A stretch of 56,652 nucleotides of DNA from Phycisphaerae bacterium (GCA_018701395.1 JABIWU010000095.1:1-56652); one strand, 5' to 3'. Positions 44,337 through 53,841 are shown, numbered from the stretch's first letter. The notes: a model not told the origin generated them from the sequence alone. Numbers and translations: made by a program.

Positions 44337-46292
44337 CTACCTTTCAGATTTATAAAACTCGCCTTCTGCTGTCCATAGAACAAGCCGACTGTTTGCGCTA
44401 TACGCAACACCAATTGGAATGTTTGGCATCCATGTAACTTCTTCGCTTTCACCTGTTTCTACATTGCAAACAAATGCCTTTTCGCCAGAAACATAGGCAA
44501 ACTCTGTTGCGTCTCTATTTAGAGCACACTGCAAAATGGTTGTCTCAAGTTGAATCGTTGTTGTTAATTTGCTTGTTGAATGCGGGCTGTGCGCTGCATA
44601 CACGAGTAATGTACCGTTTTGATCTGCCACAACAATTTTTTGTTGCGAACTTCCAATGAATATAGGGTCGACGACACAATTCAGTTTAGAGCCATTTTTT
44701 GGAAAATCCTCAACATTCCACATATATAACCAATTATCCGTCGCAGCGTATATTTGCTCGCCTCGACTATCAACTATTACTACATTAAAATCGCCTGTAG
44801 TTGAAGTTGCGGGTTTTAGTTTATTTCCATCCGATAAAATTTCGAGCGCCCCGTTCGGAGAAATCAAAGCAAGAACATTATCTTCAATTGAAACCATTCT
44901 TGGAGTTTCAGAAATCTCAACAATTTCTTTTGTTGGCGGAGTAAAGCCAAGTTGTACAACGTATGCATTTTTGGAAACAAATACAGCTTGCGTACCAGAA
45001 GTCGAAAGTGCAAATGCTGCTTCCATTGGTTCGATGTTCATCGAGGGCAAGGCAACTTCCATTCCATTCAATTTGTATGCTACAAATTCGTCATCAATAA
45101 CTGCAATCAAAACACTGCCGCCAGAAGAAACTTGCAATTTCTCGGGAGTGTTTTGAAGAGCAAATATGGGTTCGGCTGGCAATGCCTCCTCTTGAACACT
45201 TGGCGCCTGGACTGTTGCCAATTCTTCGTTCTGCTTCGACAACTCTTCAATAGTTGTTTGTAATTCTTCTTGACGACCATCAGACATTTTTTTGAATAGC
45301 AATCCACCAGTTGCCGCTACAGCGCCTACGCAAAAAACAATTCCCCAAACGAGTAACTGTTTATTGTGCCTTCTGCAAAATAATCTTGTTCGATCAAGTG
45401 CCGTTACTTTACGCGCCTTGATTGGCATATCTCCCAAATAACGCAGCATGTCTCGTCCAAACGCACCAGCGGTTTGATACCGTTTGCCGCGATCTTTTTC
45501 AATCGCTTTCATTATGATTGCTTCTAAATCCTGGTCGATGGTATCGTCGTAAATAGTAGGTAAAACTGGATCTTCTTTGCAAATTTGGCGAACTGCCTCG
45601 TAGATTGGAAGCCCTTCAAGCGTTCTGGGTAACCGAGTAGTCAACATTTGATACAGCACCGCGCCCAGCGCATACACATCGCATCTTGCATCGATATCTG
45701 CAATTTTTGCATCCACCTGCTCCGGTGCCATGAACTGCACCGTGCCAACAAGCCTGCCCGCTTCAGTCATTGCCTGTTCGTTTACTTTGTCGCTGCTAAG
45801 CGACCGCGCGACACCAAAGTCAATTAACTTTGGTTCGCCCTTGCTATCAATCAGAATATTTCCGGGTTTAATATCACGGTGCACAATGCCTCGATGATGT
45901 CCATGCTCAACAGCAGATGTAATCATCGTAAAGAGTTTTAAAAGTTCTCTGCGGTTTAGTTTTTCGTCTTCAAGGTATTGCGTGAGTTCCCTCGCATTTT
46001 CAACATGCTCCATAACATAATATGGGGTTGCGCCATTACCATCGTCGTGTGTTCCCGCTTCAAATATTTTTGCAATCCAAGGGTGATCTAACTTGCCGAG
46101 AATTTCTACTTCAAGATGAAATCGTTTTGATGCTATTGGGCTGTACAAACCGTTGCGTAAAACTTTTATAGCGACAGTTCTTTCTGGGTGTTTTTGTGTT
46201 GCGGTATACACAATAGACATCCCGCCTTCACCAAGAATCCCAGTGATTTTGTAACCCCCAATTTCATTAGGAATTACTGCTGCATCATCCAT
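44337..46292 (-). CDS. Transmembrane Ser/Thr protein kinase with C-terminal sensor-like domain
   Basis: This is a 651-aa PknB-like kinase: GEGGMS (21-26), K43, VHRDIKPGN (HRD 138-140), DFG (158-160) and MAPEQ. A single membrane segment lies at ~313-333 and a short coiled coil at ~338-362. The remaining 290 residues are beta-rich with repeated blades (e.g. SGTQAVFVSKNAYVV), likely a WD40/propeller-like extracytoplasmic sensor. It overlaps the BFD-like gene by 8 nt, so the two are coupled, and faces the soluble kinase at 43434. Confidence 0.9.
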   Translation of the reverse strand: MDDAAVIPNEIGGYKITGILGEGGMSIVYTATQKHPERTVAIKVLRNGLYSPIASKRFHLEVEILGKLDHPWIAKIFEAGTHDDGNGATPYYVMEHVENARELTQYLEDEKLNRRELLKLFTMITSAVEHGHHRGIVHRDIKPGNILIDSKGEPKLIDFGVARSLSSDKVNEQAMTEAGRLVGTVQFMAPEQVDAKIADIDARCDVYALGAVLYQMLTTRLPRTLEGLPIYEAVRQICKEDPVLPTIYDDTIDQDLEAIIMKAIEKDRGKRYQTAGAFGRDMLRYLGDMPIKARKVTALDRTRLFCRRHNKQLLVWGIVFCVGAVAATGGLLFKKMSDGRQEELQTTIEELSKQNEELATVQAPSVQEEALPAEPIFALQNTPEKLQVSSGGSVLIAVIDDEFVAYKLNGMEVALPSMNIEPMEAAFALSTSGTQAVFVSKNAYVVQLGFTPPTKEIVEISETPRMVSIEDNVLALISPNGALEILSDGNKLKPATSTTGDFNVVIVDSRGEQIYAATDNWLYMWNVEDFPKNGSKLNCVVDPIFIGSSQQKIVVADQNGTLLVYAAHSPHSTSKLTTTIQLETTILQCALNRDATEFAYVSGEKAFVCNVETGESEEVTWMPNIPIGVAYSANSRLVLWTAEGEFYKSER

Positions 46293-46560
46293 CTTGTTGC
46301 TTTTTTGTCTTCTTTTGCTTGATGTATTCTTTTCGTTGTGTCAAATACGCATCTGAATCTAATCCCAACTCAAAATAAGTGCCTTGCGTGTGTTGCTCGT
46401 GCATTTGTTTTAAAAACGGAATGCACCATCCACACGAAGTGCCGGCTTCTACACAATCTGAAAGTTGGGATGCCACTGTTGGGTTCTCGCGTTTTAAAAA
46501 AGACTGAAGTTTTCCAAGTGAAACCTTGTGGCAAACGCAAACGTTATCATCTTTATTCAT
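46285..46560 (-). CDS. BFD-like [2Fe-2S] protein
   Basis: This 91-aa protein has the two cysteine pairs of the bacterioferritin-associated ferredoxin (Fer2_BFD) fold: VCVCHKVS and GTSCGWCIPF. It should bind one [2Fe-2S] cluster. A Lys/Gln-rich tail follows the domain. Its position between the two-domain unknown and a Ser/Thr kinase, overlapping the kinase by 8 nt, is unusual for a BFD protein, which normally sits near bacterioferritin or nitrite reductase genes. The partner here is unknown. Confidence 0.83.
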   Translation of the reverse strand: MNKDDNVCVCHKVSLGKLQSFLKRENPTVASQLSDCVEAGTSCGWCIPFLKQMHEQHTQGTYFELGLDSDAYLTQRKEYIKQKKTKKQQDG

Positions 46561-46566
46561 TTTTCT

Positions 46567-47316
46567 TTATACCCAAACTTGACAAATTAAATGTGGTTCT
46601 TTCACCTTGCCTGTGAATGTACCAATTGTAGTTGTAACAAGTTTGACTTCGAATTCTGGGTTTTGGTCCAGCCATTCATTTAGTTGTTGATCAACATACC
46701 GAAGCGCATCGTCAGTTAATTTGCTGTGAAACGTTTTTACATGTGTCGCGCCTGCACCAGTTGCGTTTGGCTGACGAAGCCATGCGCTTTCTTGTTTTGT
46801 GCCTGAACCAAAAGCAGTGATTTTCTTTGGCAAACCAATTGATTCGTTCCTGGTATCGATAGGCACATCGCCGACTATTTTTGGTTTTGGTAATGGTGGC
46901 GGTGGCTCTTGAGATTTGTTTTCAAAAATTCTACGAAACGCCATGACGCCATCATTAGAAATTATTTCATATTCTGTCAGAAGTCCTGTTCCCCAGTCAA
47001 TCATCATGTTCCAACCGTTTGTAATTTCGCGCCAGATAAAAATATTACCCTTTGCATGTCGAGTTACAGTTCCCCTGTCGCCTTCAAGTTCGCCTTCAAG
47101 GTGTAAGTACTCCGGCCTGTGGTCAGGGCGCGAATCAAGAACGACCCAGCGGTTTTCTTTGAGTAAATCCGGGCGTTCCTCCACCCTGAAACTGATAAGT
47201 GGGCCAGATCCTTTAGCGTCAACGGAGAGCAACCAGTCAAAATGGGAGGTTCCATCGGGCAGATCGTGCTGCAAAATGACTGTTTGGAAAGGATTCTCTT
47301 TTGTGGGGGATGCCAT
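46567..47316 (-). CDS. Two-domain protein of unknown function
   Basis: This 249-aa protein has no membrane segment. Residues 1-130 (LQHDLPDG, HFDWLLSVDA, LHLEGELEGDRGTVTRH) resemble a module that recalls LigD-like phosphoesterase sequences in planctomycetes, without a clear active site. The linker is Pro-rich (PPPPLPKPK). Residues ~175-249 (THVKTFHSKLTDDAL, TTTIGTFTGKVKEP) resemble a separate small planctomycete protein. I cannot name the function. It is 6 nt ahead of the BFD-like gene and divergent from the TPR lipoprotein. Confidence 0.65.
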   Translation of the reverse strand: MASPTKENPFQTVILQHDLPDGTSHFDWLLSVDAKGSGPLISFRVEERPDLLKENRWVVLDSRPDHRPEYLHLEGELEGDRGTVTRHAKGNIFIWREITNGWNMMIDWGTGLLTEYEIISNDGVMAFRRIFENKSQEPPPPLPKPKIVGDVPIDTRNESIGLPKKITAFGSGTKQESAWLRQPNATGAGATHVKTFHSKLTDDALRYVDQQLNEWLDQNPEFEVKLVTTTIGTFTGKVKEPHLICQVWV

Positions 47317-47380
47317 AGTTGTATGTCTACCGTATCATGCTGAATAATATCTGTGTGAACTTAAACGAGAAAGATTTACT

Positions 47381-48037
47381 ATGAAAAAACTCACAACAAT
47401 ACTGTTTGGAACTTTCCTTCTTTTTGCCCAAGGGTGTGGCCAGCCAAGCAATGAAACTATGCTTGAACGGGGCAATTACGCAATGTGGCAAAGCAGGTGG
47501 TCCGACGCAGCCGAAGATTTCGACAAAGCCGTGAAATTGCACCCTGGTGACTGGGAAGCACAATTCCATCTTGGAAAGTGTTACATGGAATTAGGAAACC
47601 CAGAGGCTGCTGCGCAATCTCTAGCAATTGCAGAATCTTTAAAACCTTACAACACTGAAATTGCTGATTTGTATGCAGAGGCACTTTTAAAATCGGGTAA
47701 ACAAGACAAACTGTATTCATACCTGTTTGGCCGTGCACAATCACAACAAACTGTTCGAGCATGGATTAAATTTGCAGAATATGCAATGGAACTTGACGAC
47801 CCAGATTCAGCAACGAATGCTATCAACACAGCAATAGCGCTTAGTGACGGAACTGACATCGCTCCATTGGTTATTGCAGCAACATTTGCAGAACGACTTG
47901 GGGACGACACACTTGCAATTGCCTATTGGAAACGAGCGTGGATTCTCGAACCAACAAATAGTGAAATTACTAATGCAATTCGTTCGTACGGTGAAGTACC
48001 GGGCCCAACAATGACCGTCGTTGACGATACTGAATGA
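47381..48037 (+). CDS. TPR-repeat lipoprotein
   Basis: This 218-aa protein starts with a lipoprotein signal (ILFGTFLLFAQGC) and then has helix-turn-helix repeats typical of TPRs (AAEDFDKAVKLHPGDWEAQF, LGKCYMELGNPEAA). It probably scaffolds a periplasmic or outer-membrane complex. GAGAAAG upstream gives a modest ribosome-binding site. It overlaps the next gene by 4 nt (ATGA). Confidence 0.82.
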   Translation: MKKLTTILFGTFLLFAQGCGQPSNETMLERGNYAMWQSRWSDAAEDFDKAVKLHPGDWEAQFHLGKCYMELGNPEAAAQSLAIAESLKPYNTEIADLYAEALLKSGKQDKLYSYLFGRAQSQQTVRAWIKFAEYAMELDDPDSATNAINTAIALSDGTDIAPLVIAATFAERLGDDTLAIAYWKRAWILEPTNSEITNAIRSYGEVPGPTMTVVDDTE

Positions 48038-48975
48038 CTGTAGCAAATAGCCCATCGGCATTACTTGATTCACTTTCGGCTTTAAACGACTGCGCTCGCT
48101 TGCGAATGCTCCGACTTCTGTCCAATACCGAACTTGGCGTGGGTGAACTTTCGGATGTGTTACAACTTCCGCAGTCAACCGCTTCAAGGCACTTGAAATT
48201 ATTATTAGAAACTGGTTTTATTTCTAGAAGAACGCTTGGCACAACTGGTTTGTACCGCATTTCAGAAAGTATGCCAACGGAAACCGCCGAGTTGTGGTCG
48301 ATTGCGGCACGTAATTCAAATGCGTTGCCCAGAACAAACGAAGATGATTCGCGTTTAATTTCTATTCTTGCTCAACGGCATACTGACAGTAAGAGTTTCT
48401 TTAAAAACGCAAGTGGTGCATGGGAATCATTGCGAAGTGACCTGTATGGATACCAATTTACTTCCATTGCCTTGCTTTCATTACTTGATCCATCTCTCGT
48501 CGTCGTCGATGTTGGTTGCGGGATTGGTAATGTCGCTTCAATAATTGCACCATTTGTAAAACAAGTCATTGGAATTGATAGAGAATCCGCAATGTTAGCC
48601 GAAGCGAGAGTGCGTCCTGACCTTGCTTCTAACATTGAATTCATAGAAGGCGATGCCCTTAAACTTCCAATTAAAGATGGCACTTCAGACATCGCCATGT
48701 TTTGTTTGGTTCTTCACCACATCGAAGATGCCACATCGGCAGTTGCAGAAGCTGGAAGAGTAATAAAAAAGGGCGGTCGTATTTTAATTATTGACATGCA
48801 AAAACATATTCGCGACGAATACCGACACACTATGGGGCATGTACACCTAGGATTTTCAGAGGAAGACCTACAAGCCATCGCGGCAACTGTTGGTTTAAAG
48901 GTAGACCGTTACCAAAAACTAAATCCTGACACGAATGCTTCTGGTCCATCCTTGTTCGTAGCACTTCTTAGTTAA
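48034..48975 (+). CDS. ArsR-type regulator fused to SAM methyltransferase
   Basis: This 313-aa protein joins an ArsR-like winged helix (residues ~10-85, ELSDVLQLPQSTASRHLKLL) to a Rossmann methyltransferase (~150-300) with motif I VVDVGCGIGN, an acidic loop EFIEGDALKLP and VLHHIEDA. The methyltransferase could let the regulator sense SAM or its products. Known relatives with this fusion are reported near methionine-cycle genes; here metG lies directly beyond, on the opposite strand. It is coupled to the TPR lipoprotein by an ATGA overlap. The target promoters are not visible. Confidence 0.85.
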   Translation: MTVANSPSALLDSLSALNDCARLRMLRLLSNTELGVGELSDVLQLPQSTASRHLKLLLETGFISRRTLGTTGLYRISESMPTETAELWSIAARNSNALPRTNEDDSRLISILAQRHTDSKSFFKNASGAWESLRSDLYGYQFTSIALLSLLDPSLVVVDVGCGIGNVASIIAPFVKQVIGIDRESAMLAEARVRPDLASNIEFIEGDALKLPIKDGTSDIAMFCLVLHHIEDATSAVAEAGRVIKKGGRILIIDMQKHIRDEYRHTMGHVHLGFSEEDLQAIAATVGLKVDRYQKLNPDTNASGPSLFVALLS

Positions 48976-48982
48976 ATACTAT

Positions 48983-50545
48983 TCACACTCGCGGGAAGAG
49001 CGCCACTTTGGCAACTGTTGTTCCTGGTTTTAATAAACCCCAGCCAGCTGCTTCAATCAGGTTTTCGCTACATAAACCTGTACCGATTGCGTCCTGAAAC
49101 TCTTTCATTTTCATTGGCAAGGCTGGCGAAAGAAGAAGCGTTGCTATTCTTAATGTTTCTAAACATTGATACAAAATTGCGCCCAACTCTGCCTGTTTGG
49201 TGTCGTCTTTTGCCAGTTTGAATGGTGCTGTATCATTGATAAACAAATCAACATCCCGAATTAACTGCATCCCTTGCTCGATTGCTTTTGCAATTGAAAA
49301 AGATTCCATCGCCGTCTCCCACTGAGTCACTGCTTCTTTGCATTTTGCTGGCCAATCAAACTCTGCTGTTTCAATTCTTGTGTCGCCATCAAATTCGGTG
49401 GGGACTACGCCGTCATAATATTTGCAAATCATTGCAGTAACTCGACTTGTGCTGTTTCCAACTGTATTCACAAGATGCGCGTTATAGATTTCTTTAAATT
49501 TTTCGGTTGCAAAATCTGCATCGGTTGCACCAAGTGGCCCTTGGGTCGTCAGATAATATCTCCATGCATCCATGCCATACTCTGCAACATAGGACTCTAT
49601 TGCTTCAAGGTCAATAAAGTTGCCAAGTGATTTCGACATCTTTCGTCCTTCACTTATCCAAAAACTGTGCGCATACACACAGCCCGGTAATGGATACTCA
49701 AGTGCCATGAGAACAGCCGGCCAAATTACAGAATGGAACCACAAAATTTCTTTGCCAATAACGTGGAATGAAGCTGGCCAATAGTCACTTCTATTTTTAT
49801 ACCACTCACTTGTTGGATCACCAAGACCAAGTGCTGTAATGTAATTGAACAAAGCGTCAATCCAAACATAAATCACATGCTCGTCATCTCCTGGCATTGG
49901 AATGCCCCAAGAAAAATTAGTTCGGCTAATTGGCACGTCTTGCAAGCCCTCGCGGAGTCGACCTAGTACTTCATTACGACGACTGCTTGGTTGTACAAAG
50001 TCTGGGTTGGTCTTAAATAGTTCTTCTAAGCGTTCTTGATAAGCGCTTAATTTGAAGTAATAGTTTTTCTCTGTCGCTCGAACAAGTGGCTTGCCACTGA
50101 TTGGAGATGTATACTCCAGGTCTCTTGCGCTTGTCTCTGTGTGGTATTCCTCTTGCCCTTCGTCGTACCAGCCCTCGAACGTACCCAAATAGACATCCCC
50201 TCGTTCGAGAAGCTTCGATACGAATGCCTGCACCTGTCTCATGTGCTCCGGATCGGTGGTACGAATAAATGCATCGTTCGTAAGGTCGAACATCCCCATA
50301 ATTGATTTAAATTCTGCGGAATTTTGATCTGCTAGATCTTGAGGTGACATACCCTTATCTATGGCCGATTGTTCCACTTTTACGCCATGTTCGTCGGTTC
50401 CAGTGAGGAAAAACACAGCGTGGCCAAGATCTCGCATTGCTCTTGCATAGACATCGCACAATGTTGTGGTGTACACATGGCCGATATGGGGTCTATCATT
50501 AACATAGTAGATAGGCGTTGTAACGTAGCGCGTCTGTTTTGACAT
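48983..50545 (-). CDS. metG: Methionyl-tRNA synthetase
   Basis: This class I synthetase charges tRNA-Met. It has the HIGH-type motif YYVNDRPHIGH near the start, the KMSKS-type motif EGRKMSKSLGN and SWGIPMPGDDEHVIYVWID. From the ATG at 50545 it is 520 aa, without the C-terminal tRNA-binding extension of some forms. Longer frames reach back to 50596. TACACT (50558-50553) lies 7 nt upstream and no Shine-Dalgarno is seen. It is divergent from the secreted protein gene across about 40 nt. Confidence 0.95.
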   Translation of the reverse strand: MSKQTRYVTTPIYYVNDRPHIGHVYTTTLCDVYARAMRDLGHAVFFLTGTDEHGVKVEQSAIDKGMSPQDLADQNSAEFKSIMGMFDLTNDAFIRTTDPEHMRQVQAFVSKLLERGDVYLGTFEGWYDEGQEEYHTETSARDLEYTSPISGKPLVRATEKNYYFKLSAYQERLEELFKTNPDFVQPSSRRNEVLGRLREGLQDVPISRTNFSWGIPMPGDDEHVIYVWIDALFNYITALGLGDPTSEWYKNRSDYWPASFHVIGKEILWFHSVIWPAVLMALEYPLPGCVYAHSFWISEGRKMSKSLGNFIDLEAIESYVAEYGMDAWRYYLTTQGPLGATDADFATEKFKEIYNAHLVNTVGNSTSRVTAMICKYYDGVVPTEFDGDTRIETAEFDWPAKCKEAVTQWETAMESFSIAKAIEQGMQLIRDVDLFINDTAPFKLAKDDTKQAELGAILYQCLETLRIATLLLSPALPMKMKEFQDAIGTGLCSENLIEAAGWGLLKPGTTVAKVALFPRV

Positions 50546-50587
50546 GTTGCACAGTGTAAGTAGGATGTGCAAGTAAGGAACCATTTC

Positions 50588-52192
50588 ATGTGCCATAAAT
50601 TCATTCTTGTTCCCATTATTTTGATTTGTAGCAGCACGAGCGTCGCACAGACATCGCTTGGAAGCGGCAACGCGCTCGACAGCAGCACTTCTTCTTTGGG
50701 TAAGAACAATATTTCAGCAACACTGCCAAGTGGTGTTCGCAATAGTGAGTTGAGAAGTAATAACCTCTTATTCGGTCGCAATTTCAATCAAGGGCTCGGC
50801 AGAAGTAACGATGTCCACTTGCAATTATTAAAAGAGGCTTCGAGCAATAGCGACGAAAGTTACGAAGAAGCATTAAACAATAGCCCTTGGTATTGGAACA
50901 ATTGGAGTAAACAGTCAACGCAGTTTTTAAAAAAAGGAATGGGCAATTTTATCAATACAGATAATTGGTCAACCGCACCTCAAGCCATGTCCGATGGTCG
51001 AAACATCCGAACCTATGCGCATGAGTGGAATGCAGCAGAGGCTAAAAAATATGGTGGAGATGTTGAAATATCGAATGACAACAGTTGGTCATCCATTCAA
51101 AAAAAGCAACACCACGTTGGTCAGGTCCTTGGGTCGGGATACCAAACTCCATCACTTGACACCTCGCCATTACCCGTTGGAAACTTCAAAAACGAAACTA
51201 CCAATGGTTATCTTGCTGCGTCGCCCATGACTGGTATTTCTCTTGAAACTGCCGACCGGCCGTTTACGGCACTTGGTTTTACAGCGTGGGATGAGGCTCG
51301 AGCAACAGAAGATTATGAAGCCGGCTTCGGCTCAACAAACCTAGTTCAAGCATGGAGAAGTAAAGAAGGGCGATTAAAGTATGACGCACTAGAAAACCGC
51401 GTTGCCGTACCTGATCAATACATCAATCTACTGGATGAAATTGCACTTAAGGCACAAAATGCCGTTGAAAATGATGGTCTAGAGTCTACCACTATGGATT
51501 GGCTTGATAAACAATATTCAGACTTTCAAGATGATTTGACGGGAATGGGTGATGCAGACTTTCTTACCGAAGAAGAGCGTAACGCAGTCGAAGGTGAAGA
51601 TCTTTCGACAGCTGTCGAAGAAGAACTCGACGCAGAAGAGGGTGAAGATCTTTCGATAGTTGCCGAAGAAGAAATAATCGGTGCGCTTCGGCATGGCGAA
51701 CAAATTGATACATTTTCGGGAGTACAAAAAACTCGCTTCAACGAATTAGTAAAACTCGCAGAAACTGCTTTAGCAAAAGGCGAATACTTCGCAGCACAAA
51801 AACGGTTTACGCAAGCATTGCAATTTATTCCAGGACATCCAATGGCAACGGCTGGTCTTGCACACGCAAACATTGGAGCGGGTTTATATTTATCTGCAAG
51901 TCATATTTTGCAATCACTACTTACATTTCAACCTGAAATGATTGATGTGTTGTATGCCCGGCAATTATTACCGCCACGACTTGAACTCGTTCGAGCTGGG
52001 ATAATAGCTGAAAACCGACTTGAAAATGAACGGGATGGAAGCATGTACGCATTTTTACTTGCCTACATCGGACATCAAATTCAGGATGATGAAATGTTAA
52101 CGTTGGGTCTTAAAGAATTAGAAAAATACTCTGACAAAGACGATCGGTTTGTTCCACTTCTTCGCTCCATTTGGGGACCAAATAAAGAATGA
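50588..52192 (+). CDS. Secreted protein with TPR-like C-terminal part
   Basis: This 534-aa protein has a signal peptide (MCHKFILVPIILICSSTSVA) and a Ser/Asn-rich, low-complexity N-terminal third. Two near-identical acidic stretches (EGEDLSTAVEEE and EGEDLSIVAEEE) flank a linker, and the C-terminal third is helical and TPR-like (ALAKGEYFAAQKRFTQALQ). AGGA 8 nt upstream supports the ATG at 50588 over the track-extended frame. I do not recognise the family; it may be an outer-membrane or envelope scaffold. Confidence 0.68.
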   Translation: MCHKFILVPIILICSSTSVAQTSLGSGNALDSSTSSLGKNNISATLPSGVRNSELRSNNLLFGRNFNQGLGRSNDVHLQLLKEASSNSDESYEEALNNSPWYWNNWSKQSTQFLKKGMGNFINTDNWSTAPQAMSDGRNIRTYAHEWNAAEAKKYGGDVEISNDNSWSSIQKKQHHVGQVLGSGYQTPSLDTSPLPVGNFKNETTNGYLAASPMTGISLETADRPFTALGFTAWDEARATEDYEAGFGSTNLVQAWRSKEGRLKYDALENRVAVPDQYINLLDEIALKAQNAVENDGLESTTMDWLDKQYSDFQDDLTGMGDADFLTEEERNAVEGEDLSTAVEEELDAEEGEDLSIVAEEEIIGALRHGEQIDTFSGVQKTRFNELVKLAETALAKGEYFAAQKRFTQALQFIPGHPMATAGLAHANIGAGLYLSASHILQSLLTFQPEMIDVLYARQLLPPRLELVRAGIIAENRLENERDGSMYAFLLAYIGHQIQDDEMLTLGLKELEKYSDKDDRFVPLLRSIWGPNKE

Positions 52193-52193
52193 T

Positions 52194-52874
52194 TTAGTGT
52201 TGAGTTTGCGGTGATAGAGTAGCAAGGCTGGTTAATCCACCTCGCACCGAATCGCCTTTTGCGATATGAATTTCGACCTGCTCGGGACGAGGAAGAATAA
52301 GTTCGGCGGTCGATCCAAACTTAATCATGCCAAATTGTTGTCCCTGCCTGAATCTATCACCATCATGAATTGGGCAAACAATGTTCCGTGCAATTTTCCC
52401 AGATACTTGGCGCATCCCGATGCGTTCTCCGTTTGTGAATAAAAAGAGCGTATTCGATTCGTTTATTTTTGCGGATTCTTCAGAACGAGCGTCGAGGAAC
52501 TTTCCTTTTCGATACAACATTTTGTCCAATTCGCAATCGCAAGGCATTCTGTTGATGTGAACATTTAACACGCTTAAAAAAATTCGAATACAAACAGCAG
52601 GACCGTCAACCGTTTCGTGTTCGTCGAGAAATTCAATTGCAGAAACAACGCCATCTGCTGGACTAAGCATCATGCCTTCTGGTAAATCTTTTGGAATGAT
52701 CCGCCATGGATTTCTAAAAAATGAAACAAGTGCAAGCCAAAGGAACACGCAACCACCGGCTGAAATCAACCATAGCGACGAATAAAACACGCCGTACACA
52801 GACAGCGCAAAGAGGGGGGAAAATATGGAGGTTATCGTAAGCCACTGCTTCCAGCCGTACCGTGTTAGTGTCAA
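52194..52874 (-). CDS. psd: Phosphatidylserine decarboxylase-like protein
   Basis: This 226-aa protein is a short-form phosphatidylserine decarboxylase with two N-terminal membrane segments, LSPADGVVSAI, an RMPCDC motif and a C-terminal FGST site that resembles the LGST/FGSR self-cleavage motif giving the pyruvoyl group. It should make phosphatidylethanolamine. No pss gene adjoins it. The start is uncertain: a TTG at 52874, just after the upstream gene's stop, gives a normal N-terminus (LTRYGWKQW), whereas a TTG at 52916 would overlap that gene by 35 nt. Confidence 0.8.
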   Translation of the reverse strand: MTLTRYGWKQWLTITSIFSPLFALSVYGVFYSSLWLISAGGCVFLWLALVSFFRNPWRIIPKDLPEGMMLSPADGVVSAIEFLDEHETVDGPAVCIRIFLSVLNVHINRMPCDCELDKMLYRKGKFLDARSEESAKINESNTLFLFTNGERIGMRQVSGKIARNIVCPIHDGDRFRQGQQFGMIKFGSTAELILPRPEQVEIHIAKGDSVRGGLTSLATLSPQTQH

Positions 52875-52881
52875 AAGGTAG

Positions 52882-53841
52882 TTACTCGCTTGCTTTACCG
52901 ATAAACATACCGACAAGTCCGGCTACGATTGCAAAACCAAGAAAACCACCACCCCAAATCATCGCATCGCCTGTGACCATTGTTGCGAGTTTTGGTGATA
53001 CGCCCATTATGCTTGTAACCAACATTACTGCAACGGCAAGAAGTGCAATAAGCGAGCCCAAGAGAAGCCCTACGCCCGTGCCCGACCATTTACCGTCGTA
53101 TACTTCTGCCAATGCTACGGGCAGACCCATTGGTGAGTCTGCTGTAACTGTTGCTGCTTGCTCATGCTCTGAAGTTTCAAACAAACCTGAAGCGTTTGCG
53201 TCAAAGTTTCCGCTGTCTCCGTCTTCCCAGACTTCATCGAGTAGTTCTGCACCGAGCGATGTGTCGTCTGATTCATTTGTAAGGTCGAGCAAGCCACTGC
53301 CACTTCCGACAGCTTCTAGACTTAATTCTTCATCAAGTGCATCTGCTACTCGAGTCTCTGCTGAGTCGTCATCTTCCCCGCCTTCAAATGCTGCACCAAT
53401 TCCGCTTGCCGCACCTGAGCCACCCAAATCTAAACCGGCAGCACTGCCGCTGTCGCCAAGATCAAAACCAAACCCACTGCCGCCCAAGTCTAAACCAGCG
53501 CCTGAACCACCGAGACCTAAGCCCGTGCCACTATCGCTCATACTGTAGCCACTACCACCAGAGGGAATATCTTCCGTGATGTCGCCGCCTGTACCAGAGC
53601 CGGATGCGTCAGACAGCCCCATCCCCACTGATGAGCCAGTGCTTGAAAGGTCTATGTCTAAATCTAGATCTGTAGCAGGAGCGTCGCCTACGAGTAAGTC
53701 CACTTGCTGTCGCTTGAACATAATGGAATCGCCATCGCGCATTTCTTCAAGCTTGCCAGACTTTGCCATCTCGCGTACTTCGTCTTCAGATTTTCCGAGG
53801 AGGTCGCTTGTTTCAGTTAAGGTGTAGAACAGTTTTGCCAT
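52882..53841 (-). CDS. HTH domain protein with Gly/Ser-rich linker and two membrane segments
   Basis: This 319-aa protein has a MerR/excisionase-like helix-turn-helix at its N-terminus (YTLTETSDLLGKSEDEVREM), then about 150 residues of Gly/Ser/Asp-rich repeats (GLDLGGSG type), an acidic linker and two C-terminal membrane helices (~250-310). The mixture suggests a membrane-tethered DNA- or protein-binding domain on a flexible arm. GGAG lies 9 nt before the ATG at 53841. It precedes psd closely on the same strand, so they may be co-transcribed. Confidence 0.75.
   Translation of the reverse strand: MAKLFYTLTETSDLLGKSEDEVREMAKSGKLEEMRDGDSIMFKRQQVDLLVGDAPATDLDLDIDLSSTGSSVGMGLSDASGSGTGGDITEDIPSGGSGYSMSDSGTGLGLGGSGAGLDLGGSGFGFDLGDSGSAAGLDLGGSGAASGIGAAFEGGEDDDSAETRVADALDEELSLEAVGSGSGLLDLTNESDDTSLGAELLDEVWEDGDSGNFDANASGLFETSEHEQAATVTADSPMGLPVALAEVYDGKWSGTGVGLLLGSLIALLAVAVMLVTSIMGVSPKLATMVTGDAMIWGGGFLGFAIVAGLVGMFIGKASE

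Noticed and set aside
53337-53827. Plus-strand frames opposite the Gly-rich protein
   Set aside because: Their Pro/Ser/His-rich composition is the shadow of Gly/Ser codons on the minus strand, which has a GGAG start and recognisable domains.
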